NCBI RefSeq assembly: GCF_042677205.1
Contig: NZ_JBHTIU010000027.1
Span: 1-64,000, forward strand
Direction of reading: 5' to 3'
Length of the DNA stretch: 64,000 nucleotides
Origin: Paenibacillus_L residui
Lineage (GTDB): Bacteria; Bacillota; Bacilli; Paenibacillales; NBRC-103111
The stretch's first letter is position 1, and each line of letters begins with the position of its first letter. This document shows, piece after piece, positions 33,391 through 42,050 of this stretch. A model generated the notes under the pieces. It was not told the origin of the DNA and did no database searches. It saw nothing but the letters and a program-made list of their open reading frames with translations. The translations under genes and the position numbers were made by a program.

Positions 33391-34584
33391 CTAAAATCTG
33401 TTTTCTCTTTCGCGATAATAATTGGCTTCATAAACCAGGCTTCCGTTGACCCATGTTTTGCGAACGAGCGGGTATCCGTCCTTAACCTGGACCAATAGCA
33501 GGTCTGCCTGTTTGCCGGCCTCAATCGAACCGAGCCGATCATCAATCCCTACCGCCCTTGCAGGATGCAGACTGGCCATGGCCGCTGCTCGGGGTAAACC
33601 GATTCCCGCCTCATGCGCAATCAGGAACACAGCCGACAACAGGGATGAAGGATAATAATCGGAACAGAGAATATCCACCACACCGGCCTGGATGCCATCC
33701 ATGGCCTTCATATTTTTATCGTGAGACCCTCCGCGGACAATATTGGGGGCGCCGACACATATTTGCAATCCCTGGCGTTTGGCATATTCGGCCGTAGGCA
33801 AATTGAGCGGAAACTCAGAGACTGAAGCCCCGAAGCTTAATGCTGTATTGACCGTTTCTTCGGTATCGTCGTCATGGGATGCAACCGCTATTCCGCGCCC
33901 TCTGGCCTCTTCAGACAGTTGCCGCAGTCTGGGCCAATCTATTTGTGCTTGCTTCTGCAGCGCGTTCTGGGCAATGAGGCGGACCTCCTCTTTGGATACC
34001 CCCTGATTTTTCATCACATAAGCCTCGAATGATCCGGGAGCCCGGTACTGACCTTGGCCCGGGGCATGATTCATATAGGACAGATACTCTACCGCGCCGG
34101 AGCGAAGCAGCTCTTCAGCCAGAGGCAGCCCTTCCAGATGAATGACTTCGTAGCGCAGATGAATGCGGTGGCGGATCATCGCCCGCTCTTCCCTATACTT
34201 CCGGATTAGCCGGATCATCTCCGTCATCAGATGATCCCCTCGCAGGCTAAGCCCGGTTCCTAACGACAAAGAGTGGTACATGGTTGTAATTCCGTTGCCC
34301 GCCAGCTTCTTCTCCAGCTCGAGTAAAGCCATTTCCATGGGAAACAAAGTATTCGGCCTCGGCTGGACTTCTTTCTCAATCGCATCGCAATGCAGATCGA
34401 TCATGCCCGGGAGCAGATACAATCCGTCCTGCACTTCAAATGATTCTCTTGCCGCCCCCTGGCCGCCGTGCGGCTTGATTTCTGCGATTCTGCCATCTTC
34501 CATTCGCAGGCTTCCCTGCACAACCTCCTCCGGAGTGACTATGGATACATCCTCTATCCAACCTTCTAGACGTTCCAACTCCAT
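33391..34584 (-). CDS. phnM: PhnM-like amidohydrolase (ribose 1-methylphosphonate triphosphate diphosphohydrolase family)
   Basis: A 397-residue metal-dependent amidohydrolase of the PhnM family, which in the C-P lyase pathway removes diphosphate from alpha-D-ribose 1-methylphosphonate 5-triphosphate. Typical motifs are PGMIDLHCDAIEKEVQPRPN, VASHDDDTEETV, SEFPLN and DILCSDYYP, and it keeps the terminal TVNG-type strand (RKTWVNGSLVYEA). It is a solitary gene: no phnGHIJKL is nearby, so it may act on another substrate or cooperate with genes elsewhere. AAGGGGAGG precedes the ATG and a terminator follows. Confidence 0.88.
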   Translation of the reverse strand: MELERLEGWIEDVSIVTPEEVVQGSLRMEDGRIAEIKPHGGQGAARESFEVQDGLYLLPGMIDLHCDAIEKEVQPRPNTLFPMEMALLELEKKLAGNGITTMYHSLSLGTGLSLRGDHLMTEMIRLIRKYREERAMIRHRIHLRYEVIHLEGLPLAEELLRSGAVEYLSYMNHAPGQGQYRAPGSFEAYVMKNQGVSKEEVRLIAQNALQKQAQIDWPRLRQLSEEARGRGIAVASHDDDTEETVNTALSFGASVSEFPLNLPTAEYAKRQGLQICVGAPNIVRGGSHDKNMKAMDGIQAGVVDILCSDYYPSSLLSAVFLIAHEAGIGLPRAAAMASLHPARAVGIDDRLGSIEAGKQADLLLVQVKDGYPLVRKTWVNGSLVYEANYYRERENRF

Positions 34585-34783
34585 TCCTCCCCTTACTATT
34601 CGTTACTTTTATCTGCATCTCTTTAACGAGTCAATGGCATAAAACTGGATAAAGTCCATTATAATTCATCTGGCCGGAAGAGCAACAGCAAATTCCTCTC
34701 TTCTCTCTCCAAACCCGGGCATGGCAGACCAACCAATAAGCCGGAAGCTCGTAAAAAGAATAGGTTGGTCAATCCGCCAAGAG

Positions 34784-34811
34784 AAAAAGGACACCGAAGT
34801 GGTGTCCTTTT
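34784..34811 (-). terminator. Terminator of the MFS transporter gene
   Basis: AAAAAGGACACC (34784-34795), a 5-base loop, then GGTGTCCTTTT (34801-34811): a perfect stem with A/T tracts on both sides, usable in both directions. Confidence 0.9.
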
Positions 34812-34856
34812 CTACGTGCTTAACGATATCCGCCAATATGAGATCAGATATTCGGA

Positions 34857-36509
34857 TCAAGAATCAGTTCTTGGCTTGCTGAACCCTGCTCTCTTGCCCT
34901 CTGCCGCTTCTTTGGCAGCCGGCTTGGCATCTTTCTCCGAACGGAGCGGAATTTCCTTCAGGAAGAACGTCAGCACCACCGCAGCTACGGTGACGATGGC
35001 ACCAGCCAGGAAAGTACTGGTTACGGCATAGCTCAAAGCTTCGCGAACCTTCTCCAGGAATTCATTGAACAAGGCTTGCATATCGACCGGCAATCCGCTC
35101 ATAAATTCCTCCAGCTTCGGCTGATCCAGCAGAGCCTGCGGGTTCAGGAATTCCTGCATTTGCTCGGCCAGCGCCGGGTCCATAGGAACTTGCTGAGCTG
35201 TTCCGGCTGCGGGTGCGAAGAGCTCCGTCATTTTGGAAGTCATCCTCTGCCCCATTATCGTACCCATTACAGCAATCCCGATAGTTCCTCCCAAAGACCG
35301 GAACAACTGCGAAGAAGCGGTAGCGACGCCAAGCTGTTTCGGCTCCACGGCATTCTGAACCGTCAAGGAGAAGACCGGCATGCTGATCCCGAGGCCGAAG
35401 CCCAGAATACACATATAGATGATCGTGATGTAAATTGGCGTGTCTACACCCATGAAATGAAGCAGCACCATTCCGGCAGCCATAATAATTAATCCTACAA
35501 TCGCCTTGGCTTTATATTTTCCCGTTCTGGCAATCATTTGCCCGACCACACCCATAGTAACGATCATCGCTATGGACATCGGCATCGTGACATACCCCGA
35601 ATAGGTGGGAGAAATTCCTTTAACCCCTTGAACGAAGAAGGGAACGTAGATGATCGCGCCCATCATTCCGGCATTCAGCACGAAGCCGGACAGATTGGAA
35701 ACCGTAACAACACTGTTCTTGAACAAGGATAACGGCAGAACAGGCGACTTGGCCTTCATCTCCACCAGAAGGAAAATGATCAGGGAGACGGCGGTAACGG
35801 CAAACAACCCGATAATTTGCCAGGAGCCCCAAGCATATTTGCCTTCACCTTCCCCTGCCCACGAGAAAGCCAGCAGCAGCGGAACGATGGTTGTCGTCAG
35901 GAACAAGGAACCTAAATAGTCGATGGATTCGCCGGGTCTGCGTTCCACTTTTGGAAAAAGGGTCATGATCATAATAAATGCGACGATCCCAAGCGGCAGG
36001 AAGAGCCAGAACACCCAGTGCCAATCCAGATGGTCTACAATATAGCCTCCGAGCGGCGGCCCCAGCACACTGGATAAACCGAATACCCCGCTCATTAAGC
36101 CGGTCCAGCGGGCCCTCTCACGAGGAGCGTACAGATCCCCGACTGCGGTAAACGCGGTTGACATGATGATCCCTGCGCCGACTCCCTGGATTCCGCGGTA
36201 TATGATCAACTGGATAATATCCTTCGAGAAGCCGGATAAGAAAGCTCCCAGCATGAATACCCCGATACCGACCAGCACAAACGGCTTTCTTCCATAAATA
36301 TCGGACAGCTTGCCGACCAGAACAGTGGCTACGGTCGAGGTCAATAAGTAAATGGTTATCGCCCAGGTGTAGTAATCCATTCCTCCAAGCTTGGCAATGA
36401 TCCGCGGCATGGCTACTCCGATAATCGTCTGGTTGATAGCCGAGAAGAACATGGCCGCCATGATCGCGATCATAATCGAAACTTTTCTCTTGTTTGAAAG
36501 ATGCTCCAT
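34857..36509 (-). CDS. MFS drug efflux transporter, DHA2 (14-TMS) family
   Basis: A 550-residue proton-driven exporter with about fourteen helices, resembling EmrB/QacA-type multidrug pumps. Motif A is GKLSDIYGRKPF and motif C-like GPPLGGYIVD is present; NQTIIGVAMPRI is the usual DHA2 helix 1. The loop near residues 425-480, rich in Pro, Gln and Met, and the charged Lys/Ala tail are typical for larger family members. It begins 4 bases after the MarR stop, so the pump is co-expressed with its probable repressor. The substrate is unknown. Confidence 0.92.
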   Translation of the reverse strand: MEHLSNKRKVSIMIAIMAAMFFSAINQTIIGVAMPRIIAKLGGMDYYTWAITIYLLTSTVATVLVGKLSDIYGRKPFVLVGIGVFMLGAFLSGFSKDIIQLIIYRGIQGVGAGIIMSTAFTAVGDLYAPRERARWTGLMSGVFGLSSVLGPPLGGYIVDHLDWHWVFWLFLPLGIVAFIMIMTLFPKVERRPGESIDYLGSLFLTTTIVPLLLAFSWAGEGEGKYAWGSWQIIGLFAVTAVSLIIFLLVEMKAKSPVLPLSLFKNSVVTVSNLSGFVLNAGMMGAIIYVPFFVQGVKGISPTYSGYVTMPMSIAMIVTMGVVGQMIARTGKYKAKAIVGLIIMAAGMVLLHFMGVDTPIYITIIYMCILGFGLGISMPVFSLTVQNAVEPKQLGVATASSQLFRSLGGTIGIAVMGTIMGQRMTSKMTELFAPAAGTAQQVPMDPALAEQMQEFLNPQALLDQPKLEEFMSGLPVDMQALFNEFLEKVREALSYAVTSTFLAGAIVTVAAVVLTFFLKEIPLRSEKDAKPAAKEAAEGKRAGFSKPRTDS

Positions 36510-36513
36510 ACTC

Positions 36514-36954
36514 CTACTCCCTTCGATATTTATCTATATTTATTAAAATGGTTTCGTAAATTCGAATTAAATGGTGTATGTCTTCTTCAGGCAATCCGTT
36601 AAAGCATTTATTAACTACAATCCTGGCTTCCTCTTTGATTTCTTTCAGCATTTTCTTACCTTTTGGAGTTATATCCAAGTATACGACACGCCGGTCAACT
36701 TCATCCCGGCATCGGACAATTAAGCCGGCGGCTATTAATTTATCCGAGATGCTGGAAATCGCTCCGGGAGTGATATCCAATACTTCCGCCAGGTTTGTAA
36801 TCTTCTGCGGACCTTTCGAATCCAGGTGAATTAAAATATAGGCCTGGGTATTGGATAACTGCTGTTCAAACTTTTTTTTCCAAATGGATGACAAGCCTCT
36901 AGATACCCGCCAGAATAATTCCACCGATCTAGACAACTCATCGTTCGTAGGCAT
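36514..36954 (-). CDS. MarR-family transcriptional regulator (upstream of MFS pump)
   Basis: A 146-residue winged-helix protein: KITNLAEVLDITPGAISSIS is the DNA-recognition region and DEVDRRVVYLDITPKGKK the wing. AAAGGAG precedes the ATG. It is the first gene of a two-gene operon with a DHA2 efflux pump. Its promoter carries an AAACTA-AA-TAGTTT dyad, consistent with autorepression that is relieved by a pump substrate. Confidence 0.9.
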   Translation of the reverse strand: MPTNDELSRSVELFWRVSRGLSSIWKKKFEQQLSNTQAYILIHLDSKGPQKITNLAEVLDITPGAISSISDKLIAAGLIVRCRDEVDRRVVYLDITPKGKKMLKEIKEEARIVVNKCFNGLPEEDIHHLIRIYETILINIDKYRRE

Positions 36955-36986
36955 TGGATCACTCCTTTAACGATAAAGTATTATGC

Positions 36987-37056
36987 AAACTAAATAGTTT
37001 ACTAATTAAAATAAAATACATTACTATATAATAAAGGCACTCATTCTTTGTGTCAA
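36987..37056 (-). promoter_or_regulatory. Promoter and MarR-type dyad of the MarR-MFS operon
   Basis: On the minus strand TTGACA (37051-37056) and TATTAT (37028-37033) are 17 bases apart. The dyad AAACTA-AA-TAGTTT lies at 36987-37000, just downstream of the expected transcription start, where a bound repressor would block transcription. Confidence 0.72.
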
Positions 37057-37471
37057 TATTTTTTAAATATATTTTTGGGAGGGACAAGCTTAGTTTTATC
37101 GATAAAAAGAAAAATGAAAATTGGTAAAGATAGGCACGGCTGCATTATCGCAGGCTTTTCACCCGAGTGTTCAGAATCACTTCATAAAAACTGCAGAATC
37201 GCAGGAATTTGTACGGCTTTACAGGCGGCTAAACCCTTCCGCTATTCGCGGTCTCTCTGCATGGCTTTACTTCGATAAAGGTTTATGCAGTACTTTGCGA
37301 GTAGCCTTGGAACTGGATAGGAAAACCGATATTAGCGAAGATTTTTATGCCATAGGCACCTTCGCCTCTGCACCACATTAACATAATAAAGAACTCTAAG
37401 CTGTAAAAAGACGCCTTTCGGCGTCCTTGTAGGGTGAAATAAGGGAAGCGTACCCCAAGTATCTATAGTAG
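37057..37471. other. Intergenic region, possibly with gene remnants
   Basis: No supported gene. Open frames here lack ribosome binding sites. A perfect GACGCC-TTTC-GGCGTC hairpin (37410-37425) preceded by AAAAA lies downstream of the minus-strand GNAT pair and probably terminates it. Confidence 0.55.
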
Positions 37472-37705
37472 CTATTCAGAACTAACCTTGGAATCGGTTT
37501 TATCCGGGCCCTGCTTGGCCTCTACCGCCCGGACCAATCGAATCAGCCAATAAAGAGCGATCCACGGCAGAATATACTTGGTAGCCCACTCCGCTATCGG
37601 AATGAAGTCAACGTCATAACCGGACAGCTTGCCCACGGTAGCCAATGAAATAAATACAAAGAACACGATAAGCCCGCCGGTCACAAAATTATAGACTGTC
37701 TTCAT
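37472..37705 (-). CDS. Small two-helix membrane protein of unknown function
   Basis: A 77-residue protein with hydrophobic segments at about 5-26 and 42-62 and a charged C-terminal tail (EAKQGPDKTDSKVSSE). The family is not recognised. Its ATG overlaps the stop of the GNAT gene (ATGA), so it is translationally coupled to it; a hairpin terminator follows. The coupling is the main support that it is real. Confidence 0.75.
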   Translation of the reverse strand: MKTVYNFVTGGLIVFFVFISLATVGKLSGYDVDFIPIAEWATKYILPWIALYWLIRLVRAVEAKQGPDKTDSKVSSE

Positions 37706-38142
37706 CCTTCGTCCTCCACTTGCTCATGAACCGAATAGGTGCAGCGAAATTTTTCCTGCCCGTCTTCTTCCTTGAAGCTGACAATCGTGAATCCTACATT
37801 CCGGAAGAAGTCCACCGATTCTTCCTCCACTTCCGCTATAATGTGGTCCGGATTCCGCAAGGAAATCAATTCAAGCAGCTGCGCCCGTCCAAGCCCATTC
37901 CCGCGCACTTCGGGCTTAACATATAAATGCCGGATGAGAACCGTATTATCCTGACGGCTTCTAATTCCCAACAGCCCCACGATTTCATCTTCCACATCCA
38001 GGCCCAGGATCGACAATTCCGGGTCTGACCGGTATTCCTCTACTGCTCTGTCCAACAACTCAGGGTCATATTGAACGCAAGCCTCCAGAAGCTCGCGGAT
38101 TTCTTCCTCACCGAGCTTCGGCTCCAAATCAACAAGCTGCAT
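37702..38142 (-). CDS. GNAT-family N-acetyltransferase
   Basis: A 146-residue acetyl-CoA-dependent acetyltransferase. Motif A is readable as LYVKPEVRGNGLGRAQL (CoA pyrophosphate binding), preceded by the strand IVGLLGIRSRQDNTVLIRHL in part, and followed by DFFRNVGFTIVSF, the usual C-terminal strand/turn. The acceptor is unknown. It is coupled to a small downstream membrane protein. Confidence 0.87.
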   Translation of the reverse strand: MQLVDLEPKLGEEEIRELLEACVQYDPELLDRAVEEYRSDPELSILGLDVEDEIVGLLGIRSRQDNTVLIRHLYVKPEVRGNGLGRAQLLELISLRNPDHIIAEVEEESVDFFRNVGFTIVSFKEEDGQEKFRCTYSVHEQVEDEG

Positions 38143-38517
38143 ATTCTATCCAACTCCTTCCATTAACTGCACCTATTCGAAATCAGCCCGCCTGCTGTCA
38201 TTCTCTTATCCTTCATAAAATAAGTCGTTATCCATTATCCACTATTTGCCGGCTTTTGAGAAGTCTTGTTAAATTGCTTAGGTTAGTTATTCTTCTTTTC
38301 ATAAGTTTGCACACTGAAAATATGGTCCGACGGACCTTAACTGCCACCTTTAACTTCATTCTTCCGCCGCTGTCCATCCACATCTTCTTGGCTTCTTCCC
38401 GCTGCAGGCTTCTTTCTTTATTACACCACCTCTCGAATATCAATTTGAAAATATATAAATAAACCTTGTGATTTATCCGATAAACTAATCCTAGAGTAAA
38501 TATTGGAGGATGGGAAT
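38143..38517. other. AT-rich intergenic region
   Basis: No supported gene. Base composition drops compared with the surrounding genes and marks the left edge of the gene-poor island; short frames on both strands lack ribosome binding sites. Confidence 0.5.
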
Positions 38518-39102
38518 TTGGAATTTTATCACTGGGGGCTTGTCATATTGGTTGCTGCCCTATTTCTGTATCTCTTTAGTTCATATCTAACTTTCAAAAG
38601 AAATATCGACAAATTGGTTAAGAAAAGAGTTATAAGGTTCAATTTATCAAAGCACAAAACTCATGAAAAACTTTACAGAGCCTACAAATTAATGAAGCCC
38701 GAAGAATTAATGTACGCTAGAAGAGAAGTAAATTCACATTACTTCGACACCCCTATACTACAAATAGCTGATTTATTGATAAAACTTTCTTTTACAGTTG
38801 GGCTCGCTGCGATTTCAGTCTTGGCTACTTCGGCGGCTTCTATTTTAGATTTTTTGAATAACAGCGATAAAATTATTGTAGACTCAAATTTTAACCCAGC
38901 GGAACATTTAGTCGGTATCGTGAATGTTATGACAAAAGTTGCTGCAACTTCTAATGTCATTTTATGGTCAGGACTAACCGTCTTTATTATCATTTCAAGC
39001 CATCTATTTTTCTTGCATTTGAAGAAAGAACTCCAAAAACGTCACTTAGATGCCATAAATGAAATTATGGAGGAGCGCAAAAACAACTTATACTATCAAT
39101 AA
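38518..39102 (+). CDS. Membrane protein of unknown function, AT-rich, probably acquired
   Basis: A 194-residue protein with a membrane helix near the N-terminus (about 3-19), a basic soluble region (KRNIDKLVKKRVIRFNLSKHK) of which only the core KRNIDKLVKKRV is diagnostic of charge, and two more helices (about 85-105 and 143-163), ending in a charged coil-like tail (KKELQKRHLDAINEIMEERK). I do not recognise the family. The longer frame starts at TTG 38503, but GGAGGA at 38505-38510 points to TTG 38518. Codon use is much more AT-rich than in neighbouring genes, suggesting transfer. Confidence 0.65.
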   Translation: MEFYHWGLVILVAALFLYLFSSYLTFKRNIDKLVKKRVIRFNLSKHKTHEKLYRAYKLMKPEELMYARREVNSHYFDTPILQIADLLIKLSFTVGLAAISVLATSAASILDFLNNSDKIIVDSNFNPAEHLVGIVNVMTKVAATSNVILWSGLTVFIIISSHLFFLHLKKELQKRHLDAINEIMEERKNNLYYQ

Positions 39103-39161
39103 TAAATTAAAAATCAGGCTCAACCTAGAAATCAATACCAGATTTTCTACCTCCGGAATAA

Positions 39162-39837
39162 CTACCTTGAGAATCCGTCAAATTCACCGTCTGCTGGCAT
39201 CGTTACAAGCGGAATGGCACGCATACCTTGAAAAAACCATCTATTTTCATCATCTGATGGTGCCGCGGCGAGACGCATGGATGGTCATCTGCCCGGCTCC
39301 CCTCCGGTTTTAATCTCGCTAACGAATCTGGGTAACGTTATTGCCTTAAAAACGATGCCATTAACAAATATAACGAAACTCTCAATCGTTATATGGCTGA
39401 AATCCGGCTCTGTGATCTTCAATTTTGATGAATTAGCGATATACAGTTTCATAAGAAAATGGATTAGTTATGTTTTGCCCGAATAACGTTTTCAGGTTTC
39501 GTAATATTACCCCGCCACATCCTACCTTGAAAATCCGTCTATTTTTCATCATCTGATGGTGTCGCAGTCAGCGGCATGGGGTCTAAATGGATTTCATCCA
39601 GTTAGATTTCTACATTCGGGAGAAATAGTAATATTAAATGGAAAACCTACAGTTAGTTTGCGCCAAAACGGTCGTTTCGCCCAAAGTTGCCCATTTTAAC
39701 TGTAGTTCCAGTTAGCTTGATTATTTTCGCTCATTCGCTTGAATTTAACTGTACAAAATACAGTTAGACGCGCTATTTCGCTTGCAACGGTGCCGACAGG
39801 CACCAGCAGACGGTGAAACAGACGGATTTCAAGGTAG
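39162..39837. repeat. Segment bounded by inverted repeats, degenerate mobile-like element
   Basis: Copies of a ~37-base unit CTACCTTGAxAATCCGTC...CACCGTCTGCTGG occur at 39162-39197 (+) and 39801-39837 (-), so they are inverted and bound about 0.68 kb. Similarity continues inward (CGTT(A/G)CAAGCG(G/A)AAT), giving imperfect ends of 50-60 bases. Two related direct copies, with TTTTCATCATCTGATGGTG, lie at 39224-39262 and 39522-39561. No transposase frame is present. TAACTGTA/TACAGTTA hairpins lie at about 39744-39766. Confidence 0.6.
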
Positions 39838-40230
39838 TCGTTATTTGGTCATGGAGTGGGAGCGACTCAAGATAACTATGAGTAATCACTTGACGGTCTG
39901 TTCTTCCTCTTTTCCGATGAAGTACGTGATCTCGATTTAGTTACAGCACTGCGCCAACTGATGGCATTTTTCATGGAGATTGCCGCGGCCAAAACCAAGC
40001 GGAACAAACCAGAAGTTATTCGTCTACTTCTCTGATTGGATTGCCGGTTTCCCCAGCTATAACAAGGCTTACTTGTCTATTTCAAGCTGCAAAGTTTGAG
40101 TTTATATAAAAAAGCTTCTATGCGAAGCCTTTTCAAAGAAGAATAACCCGGTTTTAAAGGTAGCTTTTTTATGCCAATAGGAATCTAGATTTTCTTCGTA
40201 TTAACGCTGTAAAGAACTTAAAGATTCCTA
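39838..40230 (+). pseudogene. Coding-like remnant and small hairpins
   Basis: A 49-codon stretch (about 39890-40037) reads FLFSDEVRDLDLVTALRQL and then MAFFMEIAAAKTKRNKPEV, which looks like real protein, but has no start or ribosome binding site and a stop just after. I cannot name the source. Downstream, AAAAAGCTTC-TATGC-GAAGC (about 40109-40125) forms a hairpin. Read together with the inverted repeats to the left, this looks like gene debris. Confidence 0.35.
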
Positions 40231-40242
40231 TGTGGTAAAAAA

Positions 40243-40257
40243 GCACCCGCCGGGTGC
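40243..40257 (-). terminator. Hairpin with T run (minus strand)
   Basis: GCACCC-GCC-GGGTGC, followed on the minus strand by TTTTTT. It may be a second terminator downstream of metQ. Confidence 0.6.
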
Positions 40258-40430
40258 GTTACTATCAATGACAGTGAATATTAGCGCAGAAAATGAAAAA
40301 ACCATCAAATATACAAATCAAGCGAGAAGAGTTACGCTCCGGTTCATTTGCTGCGTTGCAGCCGTGCGTGTCATTCTCACCTGGTTTAAATACCCATTCC
40401 AAGGAAGAATTATTCTCGTATATAAAAACG

Positions 40431-40458
40431 AAAACTGCCTGCAAATACAGACAGTTTC
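40431..40458 (-). terminator. Terminator of metNIQ
   Basis: On the minus strand AAACTGTCTG, a short loop and CAGGCAGTTTT are followed by CGTTTTTATA. It lies about 30 bases after the metQ stop. Confidence 0.85.
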
Positions 40459-40487
40459 CAATTGCTTTATTTCTATTCATTCGAGAC

Positions 40488-41354
40488 TTAGAAAGCCGGA
40501 ATGATCGATCCTTCGTATTTTTCCTCGATAAATGCTTTGACCTCCGGCGATTGCAGAGCTTTCACCAGCTTCTGAACGGCTTCGGAATCTTTATTGTCTT
40601 CCCTTGCGGCAATGATGTTAGGAAACGGGGAATCCTTATCTTCCATGAAGAGAGCATCCTTGGTCGGAACAAGCTTCGCTTCCAAAGCGTAATTCGTATT
40701 AATCAGCGCCAAATCCACTTCATCCAATACACGAGGGAGCATGGCGGCTTCAAGTTCATTAATTTTCAGCCCCTTGGGGTTCTCCACGATATCCTTGGCG
40801 GTTGCTGCGATGCCTACCCCATCCTTCAGCTTGATCAAGCCGTTTTCCTCGAGAAGCACAAGAGCGCGTCCTCCATTGGAAGGGTCGTTAGGAATGGCGA
40901 CCGTGGCCCCATCCTGCAATTCGTCAATGGACTTAATCTTGTGAGAGTAGGCGCCGAACGGCTCCACATGAATGCTTCCTACACTCACCAGCTTCGTTCC
41001 TTTATCTTTATTGAACTGCTCCATATAGGGAAGGTGTTGGAAAAAGTTTACATCCAATTGTTTCTCATCTACCTGTACGTTCGCTTGAACGTAATCGGTA
41101 AACTCTTTAATTTCCAGAATGACGCCTTCTTCTTTCAACTTATCCTGAACCAGCTTCAGAAGCTCGGCATGCGGCACGGCAGATGCTCCCACCTTCAAGG
41201 TAACCTCCTTGGCGGCAGGCTCGGAGCCTTGGGAGCCGGATGGCGAAGCAGAAGGAGAAGACGACGGCGTAGGAGCCGCGTTCTTCTGTCCGCAGCCCGC
41301 AAAGGCGACTAAAGCGATAATAAGAAGAAATGCAAGTACTACCTGTTTTTTCAT
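40488..41354 (-). CDS. metQ: Methionine ABC transporter substrate-binding lipoprotein
   Basis: A 288-residue NlpA-family lipoprotein: signal peptide with lipobox FAGC (Cys21), a Ser/Pro linker (about 26-48), then the binding domain starting VTLKVGASAVPHAELL, with DVNFFQHLPYMEQF and IPNDPSNGGRALVLLE, the usual MetQ motifs. It ends IIPAF. It is the last gene of metN-metI-metQ behind an S-box riboswitch, which makes methionine the probable substrate. Confidence 0.95.
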   Translation of the reverse strand: MKKQVVLAFLLIIALVAFAGCGQKNAAPTPSSSPSASPSGSQGSEPAAKEVTLKVGASAVPHAELLKLVQDKLKEEGVILEIKEFTDYVQANVQVDEKQLDVNFFQHLPYMEQFNKDKGTKLVSVGSIHVEPFGAYSHKIKSIDELQDGATVAIPNDPSNGGRALVLLEENGLIKLKDGVGIAATAKDIVENPKGLKINELEAAMLPRVLDEVDLALINTNYALEAKLVPTKDALFMEDKDSPFPNIIAAREDNKDSEAVQKLVKALQSPEVKAFIEEKYEGSIIPAF

Positions 41355-41390
41355 TAGGTTTCTCCCCTTTTCTTTAATTTATCTATTGCA

Positions 41391-42050
41391 TTATTTGCGG
41401 ATGAATCGGAGAACGAGACGATCCCCGACCATCTGCAAAACTTGCACCAAAATAATTAATATAAGTACGGTGGCGATCATGACTTCCGTCTGGAAGCGCT
41501 GATATCCATATCGGATGGCAAGATCCCCCAGCCCCCCACCGCCGATCATGCCCGACATGGCGGTATAAGATACCAGCGTGACGGTGGTGATGGTGATCCC
41601 TGCAATCAGGCCCGGGAGCGACTCCGGCAGCAGCACCCGCAAGACGATCTGGGCGCGTCCCGCCCCCATGGATTGGGCAGCTTCTATAACGCCGCGGTCC
41701 ACTTCCCGCAGAGCGGTCTCTACGAGGCGGGCGAAGAACGGAGCGGCCGCAATGACAAGCGGAGGTATCGTTCCCTTGACACCCATAGAGGTCCCGACCA
41801 TCAGCTTCGTTAACGGAATAAGTGCAACCATCAGGACAACAAATGGCACGGAACGCAGCACGTTAACGATGAAGGAAGTGATCAGATTGACAGCCCGGTT
41901 CTGCAGCAAATTTCCCTTGGTTGTCAAATAGAGCAGAATACCCATCGGCAAGCCGATGATAAACGTGAACAGAGTGGATAGACCCAGCATGATCAGCGTC
42001 TGCTTCGTCTCCCGGGCAATTTCGGCCCAATCGATACTAGCCCAATCCAT
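41391..42050 (-). CDS. metI: Methionine ABC transporter permease
   Basis: A 219-residue permease with about five helices and the coupling motif (EAAQSMGAGRAQIVLRVLLPES; core EAAQSMGAGRAQIV). The frame extends six codons upstream, but ATG 42050 has GGAGGTG about eight bases away. The start lies inside the end of metN (14-base overlap), implying coupled translation of ATPase and permease. Confidence 0.94.
   Translation of the reverse strand: MDWASIDWAEIARETKQTLIMLGLSTLFTFIIGLPMGILLYLTTKGNLLQNRAVNLITSFIVNVLRSVPFVVLMVALIPLTKLMVGTSMGVKGTIPPLVIAAAPFFARLVETALREVDRGVIEAAQSMGAGRAQIVLRVLLPESLPGLIAGITITTVTLVSYTAMSGMIGGGGLGDLAIRYGYQRFQTEVMIATVLILIILVQVLQMVGDRLVLRFIRK

Noticed and set aside
33174..33449. 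91-codon plus-strand frame near the Fur box
   Set aside because: It overlaps the phnM terminator and the phnM 3' end, with no start signal.
37121..37381. 86-codon plus-strand frame after the MarR promoter
   Set aside because: TTG start without a Shine-Dalgarno sequence and no recognisable family; it may be gene debris at most.
38228..38443. 71-codon basic minus-strand frame
   Set aside because: The upstream sequence is pure AT-rich DNA without a ribosome binding site.
39277..39486. 69-codon plus-strand frame in the inverted-repeat segment
   Set aside because: No start signal; it runs across repeat-derived sequence.
40293..41312. 339-codon plus-strand frame opposite metQ
   Set aside because: Antisense to a well-identified lipoprotein gene and its terminator; no motif or start signal.
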